A stretch of DNA of 64,000 nucleotides, taken from NCBI GenBank assembly GCA_958296045.1, contig CATQHT010000002.1, positions 62,001 to 126,000 of the forward strand. The letters run 5' to 3'. The notes under the pieces were generated by a model that did no database searches, was not told where the DNA came from, and worked only from the letters and a program-made list of their open reading frames with translations. The position numbers and the translations under genes are program-made. How positions within the stretch are numbered: position 1 is the first letter of the stretch; each line of letters opens with the position of its first letter. Of the stretch, positions 16,980 to 28,050 are shown piece by piece. The stretch is from Rhodothermales bacterium (GTDB lineage: Bacteria > Bacteroidota > Rhodothermia > Rhodothermales > Bin80).

Positions 16980-18065
16980 CTAATGCTGAGACAATTTGTC
17001 AAGGGTGGCCAGCTGCCCGCAGGCAGCGTCAATATCCTGGCCGCGGCTGCGCCGCACAGTAACAGTTACGCCGGCGTGGGCCAGCACGCGGGCAAAAGCG
17101 TTCAGCCGCGCCTCCGTGGTCCGCTGGAGTGTTACCCCAGGGACCGCATTGTACATGATGAGGTTCACCTTGCTGCGCACACGCCGGCAAAGGCGGACAA
17201 GGGTCCTGGCATCGTCCTCGTGGTCATTGAATTCCCGAAAGAGGCAATACTCAAACGTGAGCCGCTTGCCGGTGGTGCGGCAGTAGTGGTGCAGGCTGTC
17301 CATCAGCGCGCCCAGATCTGTGGCTTCTGCGGTGCTGGAAGGCATGATCTGGCTGCGCTTATCTTGCGTCGGAGCATGCAGGGACACGGCGAGGCGGACG
17401 CCAGCGGCTTCGTCTGCCAGTCGTCGGATGCGGCGCGCTAGGCCCACGGTGGACACAGTGATGCGGCGGGGCGCCATCGCCATGCCTTTCGGGTGCGTCA
17501 GCATGGCTACGCTGGCCATCACTTGGCGGTAGTTGAGCAGCGGCTCACCCATGCCCATAAACACGATGTTGGTCAGCCCATGGTCGAACCGCTCTTTGGC
17601 CAACGCGCTGAGAATGGCCGCTTGGTCATAGATCTCTCCCGGCACGAGGTTCTGCATAAATCCCATGCGTCCGGTAGCGCAGAACGTGCATCCCATTGCA
17701 CATCCCACCTGACTCGAGACACAGGCGGTAAAGCGGCCTGCAGTCACCTCGGGAATCAGTACGGCTTCGACGAGGCGCCCGCTCCCAAGCGTAAGCAGGA
17801 CTTTGACCGTCCCGTCGCTGGAGGTCTGGATCTTCGCCGGTGCCAGTCGGCGGATCGAGAAATGAGCTTCAAGTCGGGCCCTGAATGCTACCGGCAGGTT
17901 GGTCATGGCCTCAAAGTGGCGGCACCCTTTGCCATACACCCACTCAAAAAGCTGCTGACCACGATACGGGGGCTCCCCCAGTCGGACAGCCAACGTCTTC
18001 AGGCCAGCAAGGTCCAGCGCCAGCAGGTTGTTAGTGACCGGCAGCGTCTGTGCCATATTCAGCAA
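16980..18065 (-). CDS. rlmN: 23S rRNA (adenine2503-C2)-methyltransferase / tRNA m2A37 methyltransferase
   Basis: 361 residues. Radical SAM cluster motif CAMGCTFC, preceded by the family segment TACVSSQVGC, and the methyl-carrying C-terminal cysteine in RGQDIDAACGQLA. Other conserved parts are GEPPYRGQQLFEWVY and FMGMGEPLLNY. It methylates C2 of A2503 in 23S rRNA and A37 in some tRNAs. The start MLNMAQT may be used at either Met. First of a pair with the HerA-like gene; divergent from the lipocalin-like gene with 63 bases between. Confidence 0.95.
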   Translation of the reverse strand: MLNMAQTLPVTNNLLALDLAGLKTLAVRLGEPPYRGQQLFEWVYGKGCRHFEAMTNLPVAFRARLEAHFSIRRLAPAKIQTSSDGTVKVLLTLGSGRLVEAVLIPEVTAGRFTACVSSQVGCAMGCTFCATGRMGFMQNLVPGEIYDQAAILSALAKERFDHGLTNIVFMGMGEPLLNYRQVMASVAMLTHPKGMAMAPRRITVSTVGLARRIRRLADEAAGVRLAVSLHAPTQDKRSQIMPSSTAEATDLGALMDSLHHYCRTTGKRLTFEYCLFREFNDHEDDARTLVRLCRRVRSKVNLIMYNAVPGVTLQRTTEARLNAFARVLAHAGVTVTVRRSRGQDIDAACGQLATLDKLSQH

Positions 18066-18128
18066 AATTTCATTTATTATACCATAGCCAATCGTTACCG
18101 CTCACGCTCACCCCCAGAAGGCAAACCC

Positions 18129-18551
18129 ATGATGAAACTCATGAAACACTTTGTTGCCGTCACAGCGCTGATGGTACTTGCTGTCCCGCTCTTTGCGCAG
18201 CTTCCCGCCAACATCCTTGAAGGGTCGTGGCGGCTGTTATCCCAGCGCTCGGTCTATCCAGACACCATCGTGGTCACCACGAATCCGCCGCCGTCTATGA
18301 AGATCCTCAATTCGACGCATTTCTCCTGGGGATATCAGGCGGAGTCAGGGGAGGACGTGATTGCTGGCGGAGGTCGCTATTCGCTTCAGGGGGATACCCT
18401 CTACACGGAGTTTCTGGAGTATCACGTCAGCGAGGTGCTGGTCGGCCAGGAGCTGCGCTTCTCTGTCCGCATCGTCGGGGACCTGTGGTATCACGAGGGG
18501 GAATTCCCCAGTGGGTATCGTCTTGAAGAGGTCTGGCGCCGCATAGAGTAG
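18129..18551 (+). CDS. Exported lipocalin-like protein (DUF4488-like), unknown function
   Basis: 140 residues from ATG 18129. A Sec signal (MMKLMKHFVAVTALMVLAVP) precedes a single beta-rich domain: LEGSWRLLSQRSVYPD, then STHFSWGYQAESGED, GGGRYSLQGDTLYTEFLEY and LRFSVRIVGDLWYHEG. The opening GSWRL and the Y-G-D-LY hairpin resemble lipocalin-like DUF4488 proteins common in Bacteroidota. Likely periplasmic or surface-exposed and ligand-binding, but no ligand can be named. Its stop lies 9 bases from the convergent ctaB stop. Confidence 0.65.
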   Translation: MMKLMKHFVAVTALMVLAVPLFAQLPANILEGSWRLLSQRSVYPDTIVVTTNPPPSMKILNSTHFSWGYQAESGEDVIAGGGRYSLQGDTLYTEFLEYHVSEVLVGQELRFSVRIVGDLWYHEGEFPSGYRLEEVWRRIE

Positions 18552-18560
18552 GGCTCGGTC

Positions 18561-19502
18561 TTACAGGAGCCATCGGTCCGCGCAGATCAGGGCGACAAGG
18601 ACCGGTACATAGTAGATCGATGCCTTGAGCACGCGGCGAGCGTCGCCGTGGCTTCGCGAACGGTAGAAGGCCCACGCGGGTACGACAAGCCAGGCTCCGA
18701 GAATCAGCGCGCCCACCAAGTAGGTCCAGCCGGTGTTGCCAATAGCGGTAGGCAGGGTGGAGACCGCCACCAGTGCGACGGTGGTCAAGAGCAGCTGTTG
18801 CGCGGTGGAGTGGCCGTCTGGATGCACGACCGGGAGCATAGCATACCGTGCACGCGCATAGTCTTTGCGGTACATCCAGGCCAGCGCGAGGAAGTGCGGC
18901 ATTTGCCATAGCGCCAGGATAGCAAACACTACCCATCCGGCCATGCCGAAGGTGCCGGTGGCGGCGGTATATCCACCAAGAGCAGGCAGGGCGCCCGGGA
19001 TCGTACCCACCAGCGTGTTGTAGTGTGTCCGCCGTTTCAGGGGGGTATAAGCTCCCAGGTACAGCACAAGCGTCAGCGCGGCAAGGCCGGTCGTCAGGAG
19101 GTTGGTAAACCACAGGGCGCTCAGGCCCAAAGTGGCAAGGATCGCGCCATAACCCAGCGCGGCAACGGGCGTGACACGCCCTGCGGGCAGGGGGCGGTTC
19201 ACAGTGCGGCGCATGAGCGCGTCGTGTTTGCGCTCCACGAAGTGGTTGAGCGCACCACCGGCGCCTGCGCACAGCGCAGTGCCGACCAGCGTCAGCGCCA
19301 ATGTGTTGAGCTCAATGCCGGCTTCTGACCCGAGAAGAAAGCCGGCGAGGCCGGAGATGGTTACCGAGAGCGCGATTTCGGGTTTGGCCAGCTCCCAGAA
19401 GTCGCGCGCCGCGGACCATGCCGCGGGTCTGGGCATGGTATGGCGTTGCGACCGGGGCGAAGGCTCTATTGCCAGGTCCTGCGGCTCTGCTGCCTGGTCC
19501 AT
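18561..19502 (-). CDS. ctaB: Protoheme IX farnesyltransferase (heme O synthase)
   Basis: 313 residues from ATG 19502, which lies 4 bases past the ctaA stop; an upstream start would overlap ctaA by 54 bases. UbiA-type prenyltransferase with about eight to nine membrane helices. Diagnostic motifs are NHFVERKHDALMRRTVNRPLPAG and, later, YTPLKRRT and LWQMPHFLALAW. It adds a farnesyl group to heme B to give heme O in the inner membrane. Coupled to ctaA, the next step toward heme A for cytochrome oxidase. No oxidase subunits are in the window. Confidence 0.95.
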   Translation of the reverse strand: MDQAAEPQDLAIEPSPRSQRHTMPRPAAWSAARDFWELAKPEIALSVTISGLAGFLLGSEAGIELNTLALTLVGTALCAGAGGALNHFVERKHDALMRRTVNRPLPAGRVTPVAALGYGAILATLGLSALWFTNLLTTGLAALTLVLYLGAYTPLKRRTHYNTLVGTIPGALPALGGYTAATGTFGMAGWVVFAILALWQMPHFLALAWMYRKDYARARYAMLPVVHPDGHSTAQQLLLTTVALVAVSTLPTAIGNTGWTYLVGALILGAWLVVPAWAFYRSRSHGDARRVLKASIYYVPVLVALICADRWLL

Positions 19503-19506
19503 ATGA

Positions 19507-20430
19507 TCAGGTCCGCTTGCGCCACAGCTGCATGGCGATGGCGACCGAGAGACCAAGAAGGATCGTTCCGGTCATCAGGTGGGCGGAGTTCAGTCCTACC
19601 TGCCACAGGGAGCGGACACCGACGCTATCTTCATACCACAGCACAAGGAGGGCCATGACCCCCAGCATCATTTGCAGGCCCAGTACGCTGGTGAGACTCC
19701 ATCCCCATTGGCTAAGCAGGTTGTGTGCACGCAGTCTCGAGTGAAGGAGCAGGATCAGCCCCAGCACCGCGATGCTTCCGGCGATATGCGTCACTGTGAA
19801 ACCCAGGTGGATGCCAGCGCCCGGGTGGCGGAGTAAAGCTCCGAGCAGAATCTGGCCCAGAAGCGCCCCGGCTGTCGCCAGGCTCAGTCGCTGCAGCGAG
19901 CGGGGTACCCCTTGCGCAAGTTGGGTGCGCATCCATGGCGCGGAGGTGACCAGGGCTGCGGCCACGATGGACGAGAAGAACAGCTGCGCACCGAGCGCGT
20001 GGGCTACCGCTAGGTCGAGGGATACCCATACGACACGCAGCCCTCCTAGAACGCCTTGGGCTACCACAAGGAGCAGTATGCCCAGCGCCAACGCGCGTAC
20101 ACCACGTCGCTGCTCATGCGCCAGCGTCCATGCCAACAGGCCGATGGCCCAAAGGCCCAGAAGTGCACCCAGAAGGCGGTGCCCGTGCTCTGCCAGGATG
20201 GCTGGCTGCGTCCACCACCCAGCGGAAGGGTTGGCCGGATCCTCAAATCCGGTGGTTATCGGATCCAGCGAGCCAAAGGTGGTGGGCCAGTCCGGGACGG
20301 CCAGTCCTGCATCGATGCTGGTGACCCATCCGCCCCAGCCTATCAGCGCCAGGCACAGGATAATGCCGACAAGCGTGTATCGGTGACGCCAACGTGCGCC
20401 GCCGCCTTCTGGCATAGGGGCCACATGCAC
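19507..20430 (-). CDS. ctaA: Heme A synthase, COX15/CtaA family
   Basis: 307 residues with about eight membrane helices. The N-terminal half has the catalytic EHGHRLLGALLG motif and a second heme-ligand histidine in AVAHALGAQLFF; the C-terminal half has matching histidines in FTVTHIAGS and NSAHLMTG. It oxidises the C8 methyl of heme O to give heme A. The DPITTGFEDP loop after the first helix is typical of family members from Bacteroidota-like lineages. Upstream of ctaB, and divergent from glmM across about 100 bases. Confidence 0.93.
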   Translation of the reverse strand: MHVAPMPEGGGARWRHRYTLVGIILCLALIGWGGWVTSIDAGLAVPDWPTTFGSLDPITTGFEDPANPSAGWWTQPAILAEHGHRLLGALLGLWAIGLLAWTLAHEQRRGVRALALGILLLVVAQGVLGGLRVVWVSLDLAVAHALGAQLFFSSIVAAALVTSAPWMRTQLAQGVPRSLQRLSLATAGALLGQILLGALLRHPGAGIHLGFTVTHIAGSIAVLGLILLLHSRLRAHNLLSQWGWSLTSVLGLQMMLGVMALLVLWYEDSVGVRSLWQVGLNSAHLMTGTILLGLSVAIAMQLWRKRT

Positions 20431-20531
20431 ATATTCTATTCAGCCGGTGGCAACAAGAATGGCGGCCAATTTGTTCCATAGGCGGCTTTTGTCGCTGGCG
20501 TTCTTCGACGGTTTTCCAAGGTGTTGCGCCC

Positions 20532-21914
20532 ATGACGCTTATCGCATCCATCTCAGGTATCCGAGGGATTTTTGGTGCTGGCCTTGATGCTGGGGTCCTT
20601 GCGCGCTATACGCTGGCCTTTGGCCAGTGGGCGCTGAGCCGGCAGCACCATCTGCCGCCTGTAGTTGTGGTAGGGCGCGACGCACGCATCTCTGGAGAGG
20701 TGTGCGCAGAGATTGTGATCGGCACCCTGCGCAGCGTGGGCCTTGATGTGGTGGACGCGGGTCTGGCGGCCACCCCGACCGTAGCGATGGGGGTGCTGCA
20801 TGCAAGAGCCAGGGGCGGGATCGTTCTTTCCGCGTCGCACAACCCTCAAGAGTGGAATGCGCTAAAGCTCCTTAACGAGAAGAGCGAGTTCTTGTCCAAG
20901 GAGCAGGGAGAGCGCGTGATGGTGGCCGCGGGTAGGGCGCCAGCCCGGCATGGCGACCGTTTCGGGGTCTGCCGGGTGCGCAGCTACCTTGCCATGCATG
21001 TGGAGGCGATTGCGGCCTTGGATTTTTTCGATGCAGTGCCTGTGAGAAAGAGGCGCTTTCGAGTCCTGGTCGATGGCATTAACTCGGTGGGTGGTGAGGC
21101 TATCGCGGCGCTACTTATGCGCTGCGGCGTGCGACCAGAGGACATCACTGTGCTGAACGGCGAGCCCACGGGCCGCTTTGCTCATCCGGCCGAACCCTTG
21201 CCGGAAAACTTGGAGGACACCATGCAAGCGGTCGCGGCCAGCGATTGTGACTTGGGGCTGGCAGTAGATCCAGACGCGGACCGGCTGGCGCTCATCGACG
21301 AGCACGGCACCTACGTTAGCGAGGAGCTGACGCAAGTGATCGCCGCGGACTTTCTGTGGCGTCGGCACTCAGGCCCGTTTGTTACCAACCTTTCGTCTTC
21401 CTGTGCCATTGACGACGTTGCTGCGCGCTACGGGCAAGAGGTGCACCGTTCTGCCGTCGGCGAAATCAACGTGGTGAAGACGATGCAGCAGGTCGGCGCG
21501 ATTCTGGGTGGCGAGGGCAATGGTGGCGTCATCGTGCCGGAGCTCCATTTTGGCCGGGATGCGCTCGTTGCCTCGGCCATGGTGCTGCAGCACCTGGCCG
21601 AGCAGGGATGCACGCTGGGGGAGCTGCGGGCCACCCTGCCGCGCTATGCGCTCACAAAGAACAAGGTGCGCCTTTCCAACCCGGATGCCGCGTTGGGCAG
21701 GATCGCCGCTGGGCCTCTCGATGATGGTGGCATGCTTTCAACCATCGACGGTGTGAAGATCAGCTTTGCTAAGAGCTGGGTGCACTTGCGCCAATCCAAC
21801 ACAGAGCCGGTGGTCCGGATCTACAGCGAGGCGCAGACGCGGCACGAGGCCGATGCGCTAGCGTGCAGGTACGCCGCTTTGCTGCAGGCAGTGGATAAAG
21901 ATGGACAGGGGTGA
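20532..21914 (+). CDS. glmM: Phosphoglucosamine mutase / phosphohexomutase
   Basis: 460 residues of the alpha-D-phosphohexomutase superfamily. Active-site serine loop SASHNPQEWNALK near residue 100, metal site DPDADRLALID near 240, sugar loop GEGNGGVI, and phosphate-binding RQSNTEPVVRIYSEA near the C-terminus. The start MTLIASISGIRGIFG is typical of Bacteroidota GlmM-like enzymes, which convert glucosamine-6-phosphate to glucosamine-1-phosphate for UDP-GlcNAc. Phosphomannomutase activity cannot be excluded. Monocistronic; followed by decayed DNA. Confidence 0.88.
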   Translation: MTLIASISGIRGIFGAGLDAGVLARYTLAFGQWALSRQHHLPPVVVVGRDARISGEVCAEIVIGTLRSVGLDVVDAGLAATPTVAMGVLHARARGGIVLSASHNPQEWNALKLLNEKSEFLSKEQGERVMVAAGRAPARHGDRFGVCRVRSYLAMHVEAIAALDFFDAVPVRKRRFRVLVDGINSVGGEAIAALLMRCGVRPEDITVLNGEPTGRFAHPAEPLPENLEDTMQAVAASDCDLGLAVDPDADRLALIDEHGTYVSEELTQVIAADFLWRRHSGPFVTNLSSSCAIDDVAARYGQEVHRSAVGEINVVKTMQQVGAILGGEGNGGVIVPELHFGRDALVASAMVLQHLAEQGCTLGELRATLPRYALTKNKVRLSNPDAALGRIAAGPLDDGGMLSTIDGVKISFAKSWVHLRQSNTEPVVRIYSEAQTRHEADALACRYAALLQAVDKDGQG

Positions 21915-21970
21915 AGCCGCCATGCGGGCGATCCCACTCCCGCTGAGTCTTGCTTAGCCGCCCTTAGGCG

Positions 21971-22216
21971 CTGGGGCGCAAGAACTACCTGCATACCGGG
22001 TCACACGAATCAGCCCAGCGCGCTGAGGTTGTTTACTCGCTGTTGGGCAACTGCAAACTGCACGACATTGATCCGCAAACCTGGCTCGAAGATGTACTAG
22101 AGCGCATGCCTACGCACACCACAGCCATCGGCGATCTGTTGCTACATTGGTGGACCAAGCTTGAAAGCGCCGCTTCCCTACAGGCACACCTCCCACCTGT
22201 ACCCACCAGCGCATAA
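21971..22216 (+). pseudogene. IS66-family transposase C-terminal remnant
   Basis: An 81-codon frame with no start, ending in TAA at 22216. It reads NYLHTGSHESAQRAEVVYSL then LGNCKLHDIDPQTWLEDVLE, matching the IS66 TnpC C-terminus (G(S/N)xxGAxRAAxxYSLxxTCKLNGxDPxxYLxDVLxRI). Everything N-terminal is lost; glmM ends 56 bases upstream. Confidence 0.8.
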
Positions 22217-22686
22217 GCCCCTCTGCGCTGCTCTTGAGTGCAAGCCGTGCACAGCAGTGAACCGTCTCGCAAGCGCCCTGCGTACCCCCACCGTTATCTC
22301 CGCTGGAGGGCCCATCAGGTTGCTTGGACAGCTGCCGTAACACAGTCACGCCAGCAAGGTAGGCTGCCAACCGGATGCACCCAGCATCCCCACGCCCTTG
22401 CAGTACCCATCCTGGAGCCAATAAATGGCGCCAAACCACCTCCTCCCGGCATGCACTTATCGCCTGCCTTGTGCTCAAATAATCGGACTACCAGACGGAT
22501 ACCAACGAATTACGCACAGGCAATCAGCAGGGTTTCGTCACTGGTTGATTTGCACCGGAATACGCAACCCGCGAGCCGATTCCCCACTGTCCATGCGTAG
22601 CAGTTAGCCGATGCCCAGCAGCTGCTACACGGACAGTGCAACGATCTTGGCAAATTCAGCCTTTACAGGTAATGGTATGGCCCGTG
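22217..22686. other. Decayed intergenic DNA
   Basis: 470 bases between the IS66 tail and the propeller pseudogene. Frames are short and interrupted. No repeat, RNA or protein family recognised. Confidence 0.4.
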
Positions 22687-23721
22687 CTATGGCGTGACAA
22701 ATTGGTAGACCTCAAGGTATGGATTGAGGAGATTACCCTGGCTATCCAAGCTTGGCTGAACCACACGATACACGAATCCGTATCGCCCATGAAGGAAGAC
22801 GAACGGCTTGACGCCCAGCTCTTCAGCAACCAACAGGCATCTTTGGTAAAGACTTGGTACGCATCGCCCTGCCCTGAGTTCGCATAGTGAACCATGAGGG
22901 CCCGATCGGTAAACTCAAACAATCTCCCAATTACCGTTCTATCTCGGGACCACGTACCAAGGGCTCTGAAAACCTCCTGGACATCGTTCGGCAAATCTTG
23001 GCTGGGGAAGCGAAACCACGCGCTACCTGGCGAGATTTTACGTGCAAACGTTCCATCTGTGGAGAACTTGAAGATATCCGGCTCGGGCGCCGTAGCGTAA
23101 AAGAGGTGCTCTCCATCTGCAATGAAGCCTCCGCCTTTCACCCTCCAAACGGCCTTGGGGTACTTGGAGGTGGGCATTGGAAATTCCTCAAGTGTTTTCC
23201 CGGTGGGGCTCATGCGTCTCAGTATCCGTAGCTGGTCAGGCCCACCAGGATAGACGTCCTATAGGGTGCCCGCTGGGTCAATATCGAAGGCCCGCTGGGC
23301 TGAATAGTCTGCATCAGCACTACCCAAGCAGTCCCCTTCCGCTACGAAGCGACATCCCCAAGGGCTAGAGTCTTGGATGAAGATGAACGCATCGCCCCCA
23401 AAACGGGCGGTTAAGGGGCGACAGGGGAAGCCCGGATGACAGACGGCCGGGTCCAGTGAAGCCTATAGAGCTCCAGTCGAGTCAAACAAGAAGACTTGTC
23501 TACCTGTACATGTCGGTTACAAGGATTCGTCCCGCCGGATCCACATCGATATGATCGATGGTTGAGATCAACAGCGTATCTGGATCATCGAACCGGATGG
23601 TCTTCACCTTAGTGAAGTGCTTCAGCTCGAGGGGAGGAGCAGCCTGCCCACGTGCATAACCAGCCGTGGATGCACTCAAGGAGGTCGCACCGATACTGAG
23701 CGCCCAAAGGAGGTAGGTCAA
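22687..23721 (-). pseudogene. Six-bladed beta-propeller (BF-type, 6-bladed) exported protein, broken
   Basis: The start at 23721 gives a signal peptide (MTYLLWALSIGATSLSASTA) and a first blade (DPDTLLISTIDHIDVDPAGR). The frame stops at 23500; the coding trace continues in another frame (GRQVFLFDSTGAL), passes a stop, resumes as SAQRAFDIDPAGTL, then runs in the long frame from about 23220 (MSPTGKTLEEFPMPTSKYPK). Near 22815 it shifts again to VAEELGVKPFVFLHGRYGFV and ends LEVYQFVTP. At least two frameshifts and two stops are seen, so it is not functional. The FDSTG and DIDPAG blade motifs are those of the 6-bladed beta-propeller proteins of Bacteroidota. Confidence 0.75.
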
Positions 23722-23937
23722 GATTTGCGGGAATGGGGTAGGGGCTAGAAGGGAATTTCGGGGTGTGGCAGTCGGGCCCTGGTATCCTTAAGTGCCTTTC
23801 GGAGCGTGGGCAGGTATTGGCGTTTCGGGATCGTCTTCAGGTTGAGTTCTGCACACACAAGCCCGCGGCATCCAGTGGTGGACCGGTGCCGAGGCGCTCT
23901 GACTGCACACATTGCGCATCAATCTCGGTGTTGGTCA

Positions 23938-24011
23938 GTCGAGTAGCCTAGGCGAATCGAACCCCCAGGCCCTCACAGATCCAGACATGCGTGCCTCCTC
24001 GCATCCGGCTC
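23938..24011 (-). mobile_element. Group II intron 3' end (domains V and VI), remnant
   Basis: On the minus strand, 24011-23978 is exactly 34 bases starting GAGCCGGATGCG and ending GGATC, in the layout of group II domain V (GAGCCG..., catalytic AGC-type opening). It is followed by a hairpin with a 7-bp stem (GCCTGGG pairing with CCTAGGC) and the tail TACTCGAC, which has an unpaired A seven bases from an AY end, as for domain VI and the branch point. One domain V base pair is mismatched and no reverse transcriptase frame is upstream, so this is a relic. Confidence 0.5.
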
Positions 24012-24291
24012 CTGCCGGTCCGTTAGACGGTTGTTGCCAACCATATAGAGTTGCCTCACTCAGTCACTTGAGGTATTCCTCTTGCGAGTCTCCCTTAGCA
24101 ACAGGACGATAGGCTCCCACGTTTCACGCAGGAGCCTGATCCGACCTCTTGCCGCCTTTATGCCGCAGGCCGCCAGGGCAGTAAGCAGATGTCTCCCTGG
24201 CTGCTTCCGGGGCAAACGCCTAACCCCGGTTGTGACTTCGTCTAAGGATTGTTTGACTCGTCACCAGCGGTTCGCTTGCGCTCAACTTGAA
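24012..24291. other. Non-coding stretch between intron tail and groEL
   Basis: 280 bases. On the minus strand it is rich in short hairpins (for example GGCTCC pairing with GGGAGCC around 24115-24140). It is probably upstream intron RNA, but domains I-IV cannot be traced. The downstream end of the groESL transcript must also lie here; no classic terminator with a T-run was found. Confidence 0.3.
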
Positions 24292-26269
<1,978 letters not shown>

Positions 26270-26309
26270 GAGGGCTACCTCCGTTCTGTTATGGTGTTGC
26301 TCGCGCTTG

Positions 26310-26336
26310 TTAGCACTCACCGCCGGCGAGTGCTAA
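26310..26336. promoter_or_regulatory. CIRCE operator (HrcA binding site) of groESL
   Basis: A perfect TTAGCACTC - 9 bases - GAGTGCTAA inverted repeat, the exact CIRCE consensus, 40 bases upstream of the groES start. It predicts heat-shock control by the HrcA repressor; hrcA itself is not in the window. Confidence 0.97.
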
Positions 26337-26493
26337 CATTACCCTCACCCACATGGCAAGGTTCCGGCGAACTTCGCAGGGCTTTTCTGCGTATTCGGTG
26401 CTATATCAAAAACGATGCCAAGGGCTGTGGGAGCGATCCAGGACAAGAATGGCATCTGGTCACGCAGGGCATGTGACAGAATGGCAGAGTGTT

Positions 26494-27030
26494 ATGACAG
26501 ACGTGGCAGGCGGCATACGCTGGCGGGCGTGGAGTCTGGGGGTGGTGCTTCCCGTACTGCTCCTGGTGCTGGCCACGTTACCGCCGCTGGTACACATGGA
26601 GTGGCGCATACTTCTGATGCACAGCTTCTCGGCGGTCTGTCACCAGATCGTTGAGCGTTCCTTTCATATAGGCGGCGTACCGCTGGCGGTCTGTCACCGG
26701 TGCTATGGCATTTACTGGGGATTGCTGCTAGGTCCATTCGTATATTTGGTAGTCCAGCGCTGGGAGCGTCACTGGTGGAAGCACTCACGCTCCCTTGTGA
26801 TCTGGGGTTTGGTGCCGCTGGCTATTGATTGGGGTCTTGGCGTGTTGGGCCTATGGTCAAACACGCTGGGCAGTCGCACGGCTACTGGAGCGGTATTTGG
26901 GTTGATCGCCGGACTGATGGTGGCGCATGCCGTTACCCGGTCCCCGCGTGCCCGGGCGCCAGGCAGCGTGTCGGTTGGAGCCGGAGCCACCAGCGACCAA
27001 TACTTGTCCCGTGTCCCGCAGGCTCCTTGA
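26494..27030 (+). CDS. DUF2085 family membrane protein
   Basis: 178 residues from ATG 26494. About four membrane helices (residues 13-33, 70-90, 100-125, 130-148). The DUF2085 signature is present: FSAVCHQIVERSFHIGG followed by VCHRCYGIYWG, giving the conserved CHQ and CxRCxGIYxG cysteines, which could bind a metal. Function of the family is unknown; it lies in the inner membrane. The C-terminal 30 residues are loop-like. Followed after 146 bases by the first GG-rich membrane paralogue. Confidence 0.85.
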   Translation: MTDVAGGIRWRAWSLGVVLPVLLLVLATLPPLVHMEWRILLMHSFSAVCHQIVERSFHIGGVPLAVCHRCYGIYWGLLLGPFVYLVVQRWERHWWKHSRSLVIWGLVPLAIDWGLGVLGLWSNTLGSRTATGAVFGLIAGLMVAHAVTRSPRARAPGSVSVGAGATSDQYLSRVPQAP

Positions 27031-27176
27031 TCACATCGAATCGGTGGTCGCAGGATACCCCAGATGGCCCTTGCGTTTTAGCTGCGTACGGGCGCAGTGG
27101 GCTACGGTTTGTGCCTTTCGGGCAAATGGCCCATTTTGCCGATTCTGCGGCCAGACACATTCTATGTCCAGTTTCT

Positions 27177-27683
27177 ATGTCCAGGTACGTTAAGTCGGCC
27201 CTTATTGGCGGTCTCCAGGGCGGATTCCTTGCCCTTATGTTGGAGATCGCAGATCAGTTGGTCAGCGACTACATCGACATCCTGGTGTGCTTCGCATTCA
27301 TCGGATGCGGCCTATTAGCGGCGCGCTTCCATGTGCGAACGTGCGGATTGTCTCTTTCCGGCGGGGAAGCGGTCGGGATTGGCGCCTTGGCTGGCGCCTT
27401 GGCTGGCGCCTTGGGCGGGTTTATCACAGCTGCTGGTGTCAGTGCGATGATGGTGGCGGGAATCGGTCCAGGCCAGAGTGAGGTTATGGAAGCTTTGACT
27501 GCGTCCGGCGCTTTGGACGGGCCTGGGGCACATGTGGTAGAGCTGGTGATTGCGTACATACATGTGGTTCTGGCGGTGAGCTTAGCATGCACGGGGGCGG
27601 CTCTGGGGCTCGCGGGCGGCGCTATGGGCTGGCGGATCTGGAGATTACCAAAGGGCGATGAACCAGGGACTGCGGTGTCGTAG
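27177..27683 (+). CDS. Small membrane protein, paralogue 1 of 3
   Basis: 168 residues from ATG 27177 (MSRYVKSALIGGLQGGFLAL). Four predicted membrane helices with glycine-rich faces. It shares its order of features with the proteins at 32737 and 33652: an N-terminal IGGL helix, a second helix with CF-(A/S)-F/Y-x-x-CGL-(L/I)-A, then LSLSGGEAVGIGALAGALAG, an acidic loop with E and M residues, and a last Gly-rich helix. The LAGALAG segment is encoded by three near-identical 12-bp units (27381-27416). Family not recognised (DUF4199-like at best). Its stop is only 4 bases from the island IS. Confidence 0.7.
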   Translation: MSRYVKSALIGGLQGGFLALMLEIADQLVSDYIDILVCFAFIGCGLLAARFHVRTCGLSLSGGEAVGIGALAGALAGALGGFITAAGVSAMMVAGIGPGQSEVMEALTASGALDGPGAHVVELVIAYIHVVLAVSLACTGAALGLAGGAMGWRIWRLPKGDEPGTAVS

Positions 27684-28050
27684 CCTCCAGCAATTCTAAA
27701 TTTGGGGCGTTCGGTGGGGGAACGGATCTTATTTTGCGGTAGGCTACGCGCACGCGGGCTGTGAGGTAGGCGGTTGGTGGACGGAAACAGGCAATGAGAA
27801 GCTACAATTGAGGCGCCACCAATCCGCCCGAGATATACGACGGCCTTCCAGGCCTCTGGAATTCCCGGTTGTCTTGTTTATGACATACAATCTTTCAGGC
27901 TCTCGCAGCGGAAGGCGCCAGCGGAGGAGGACGACGGTACAACATGCTTTCCCAGAGACTTCGCCAGTCGGGGATTGGGTAGCTTATCGTATGTGCCCGC
28001 AACGTCTCCAAGAAATCGCGGCGCACCTGGTAGGATGCTCGGCATTGCTT

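Noticed and set aside
17493-18128. An N-terminal extension of the lipocalin-like protein
   Set aside because: It would run antisense through rlmN; the signal peptide starts at 18129.
23938-23980. A tRNA 3' half, because of a GGTTCGATTC T-loop-like string on the minus strand
   Set aside because: The flanking bases do not form a T-stem or acceptor stem, and the segment fits a group II domain VI hairpin with a 7-bp stem.
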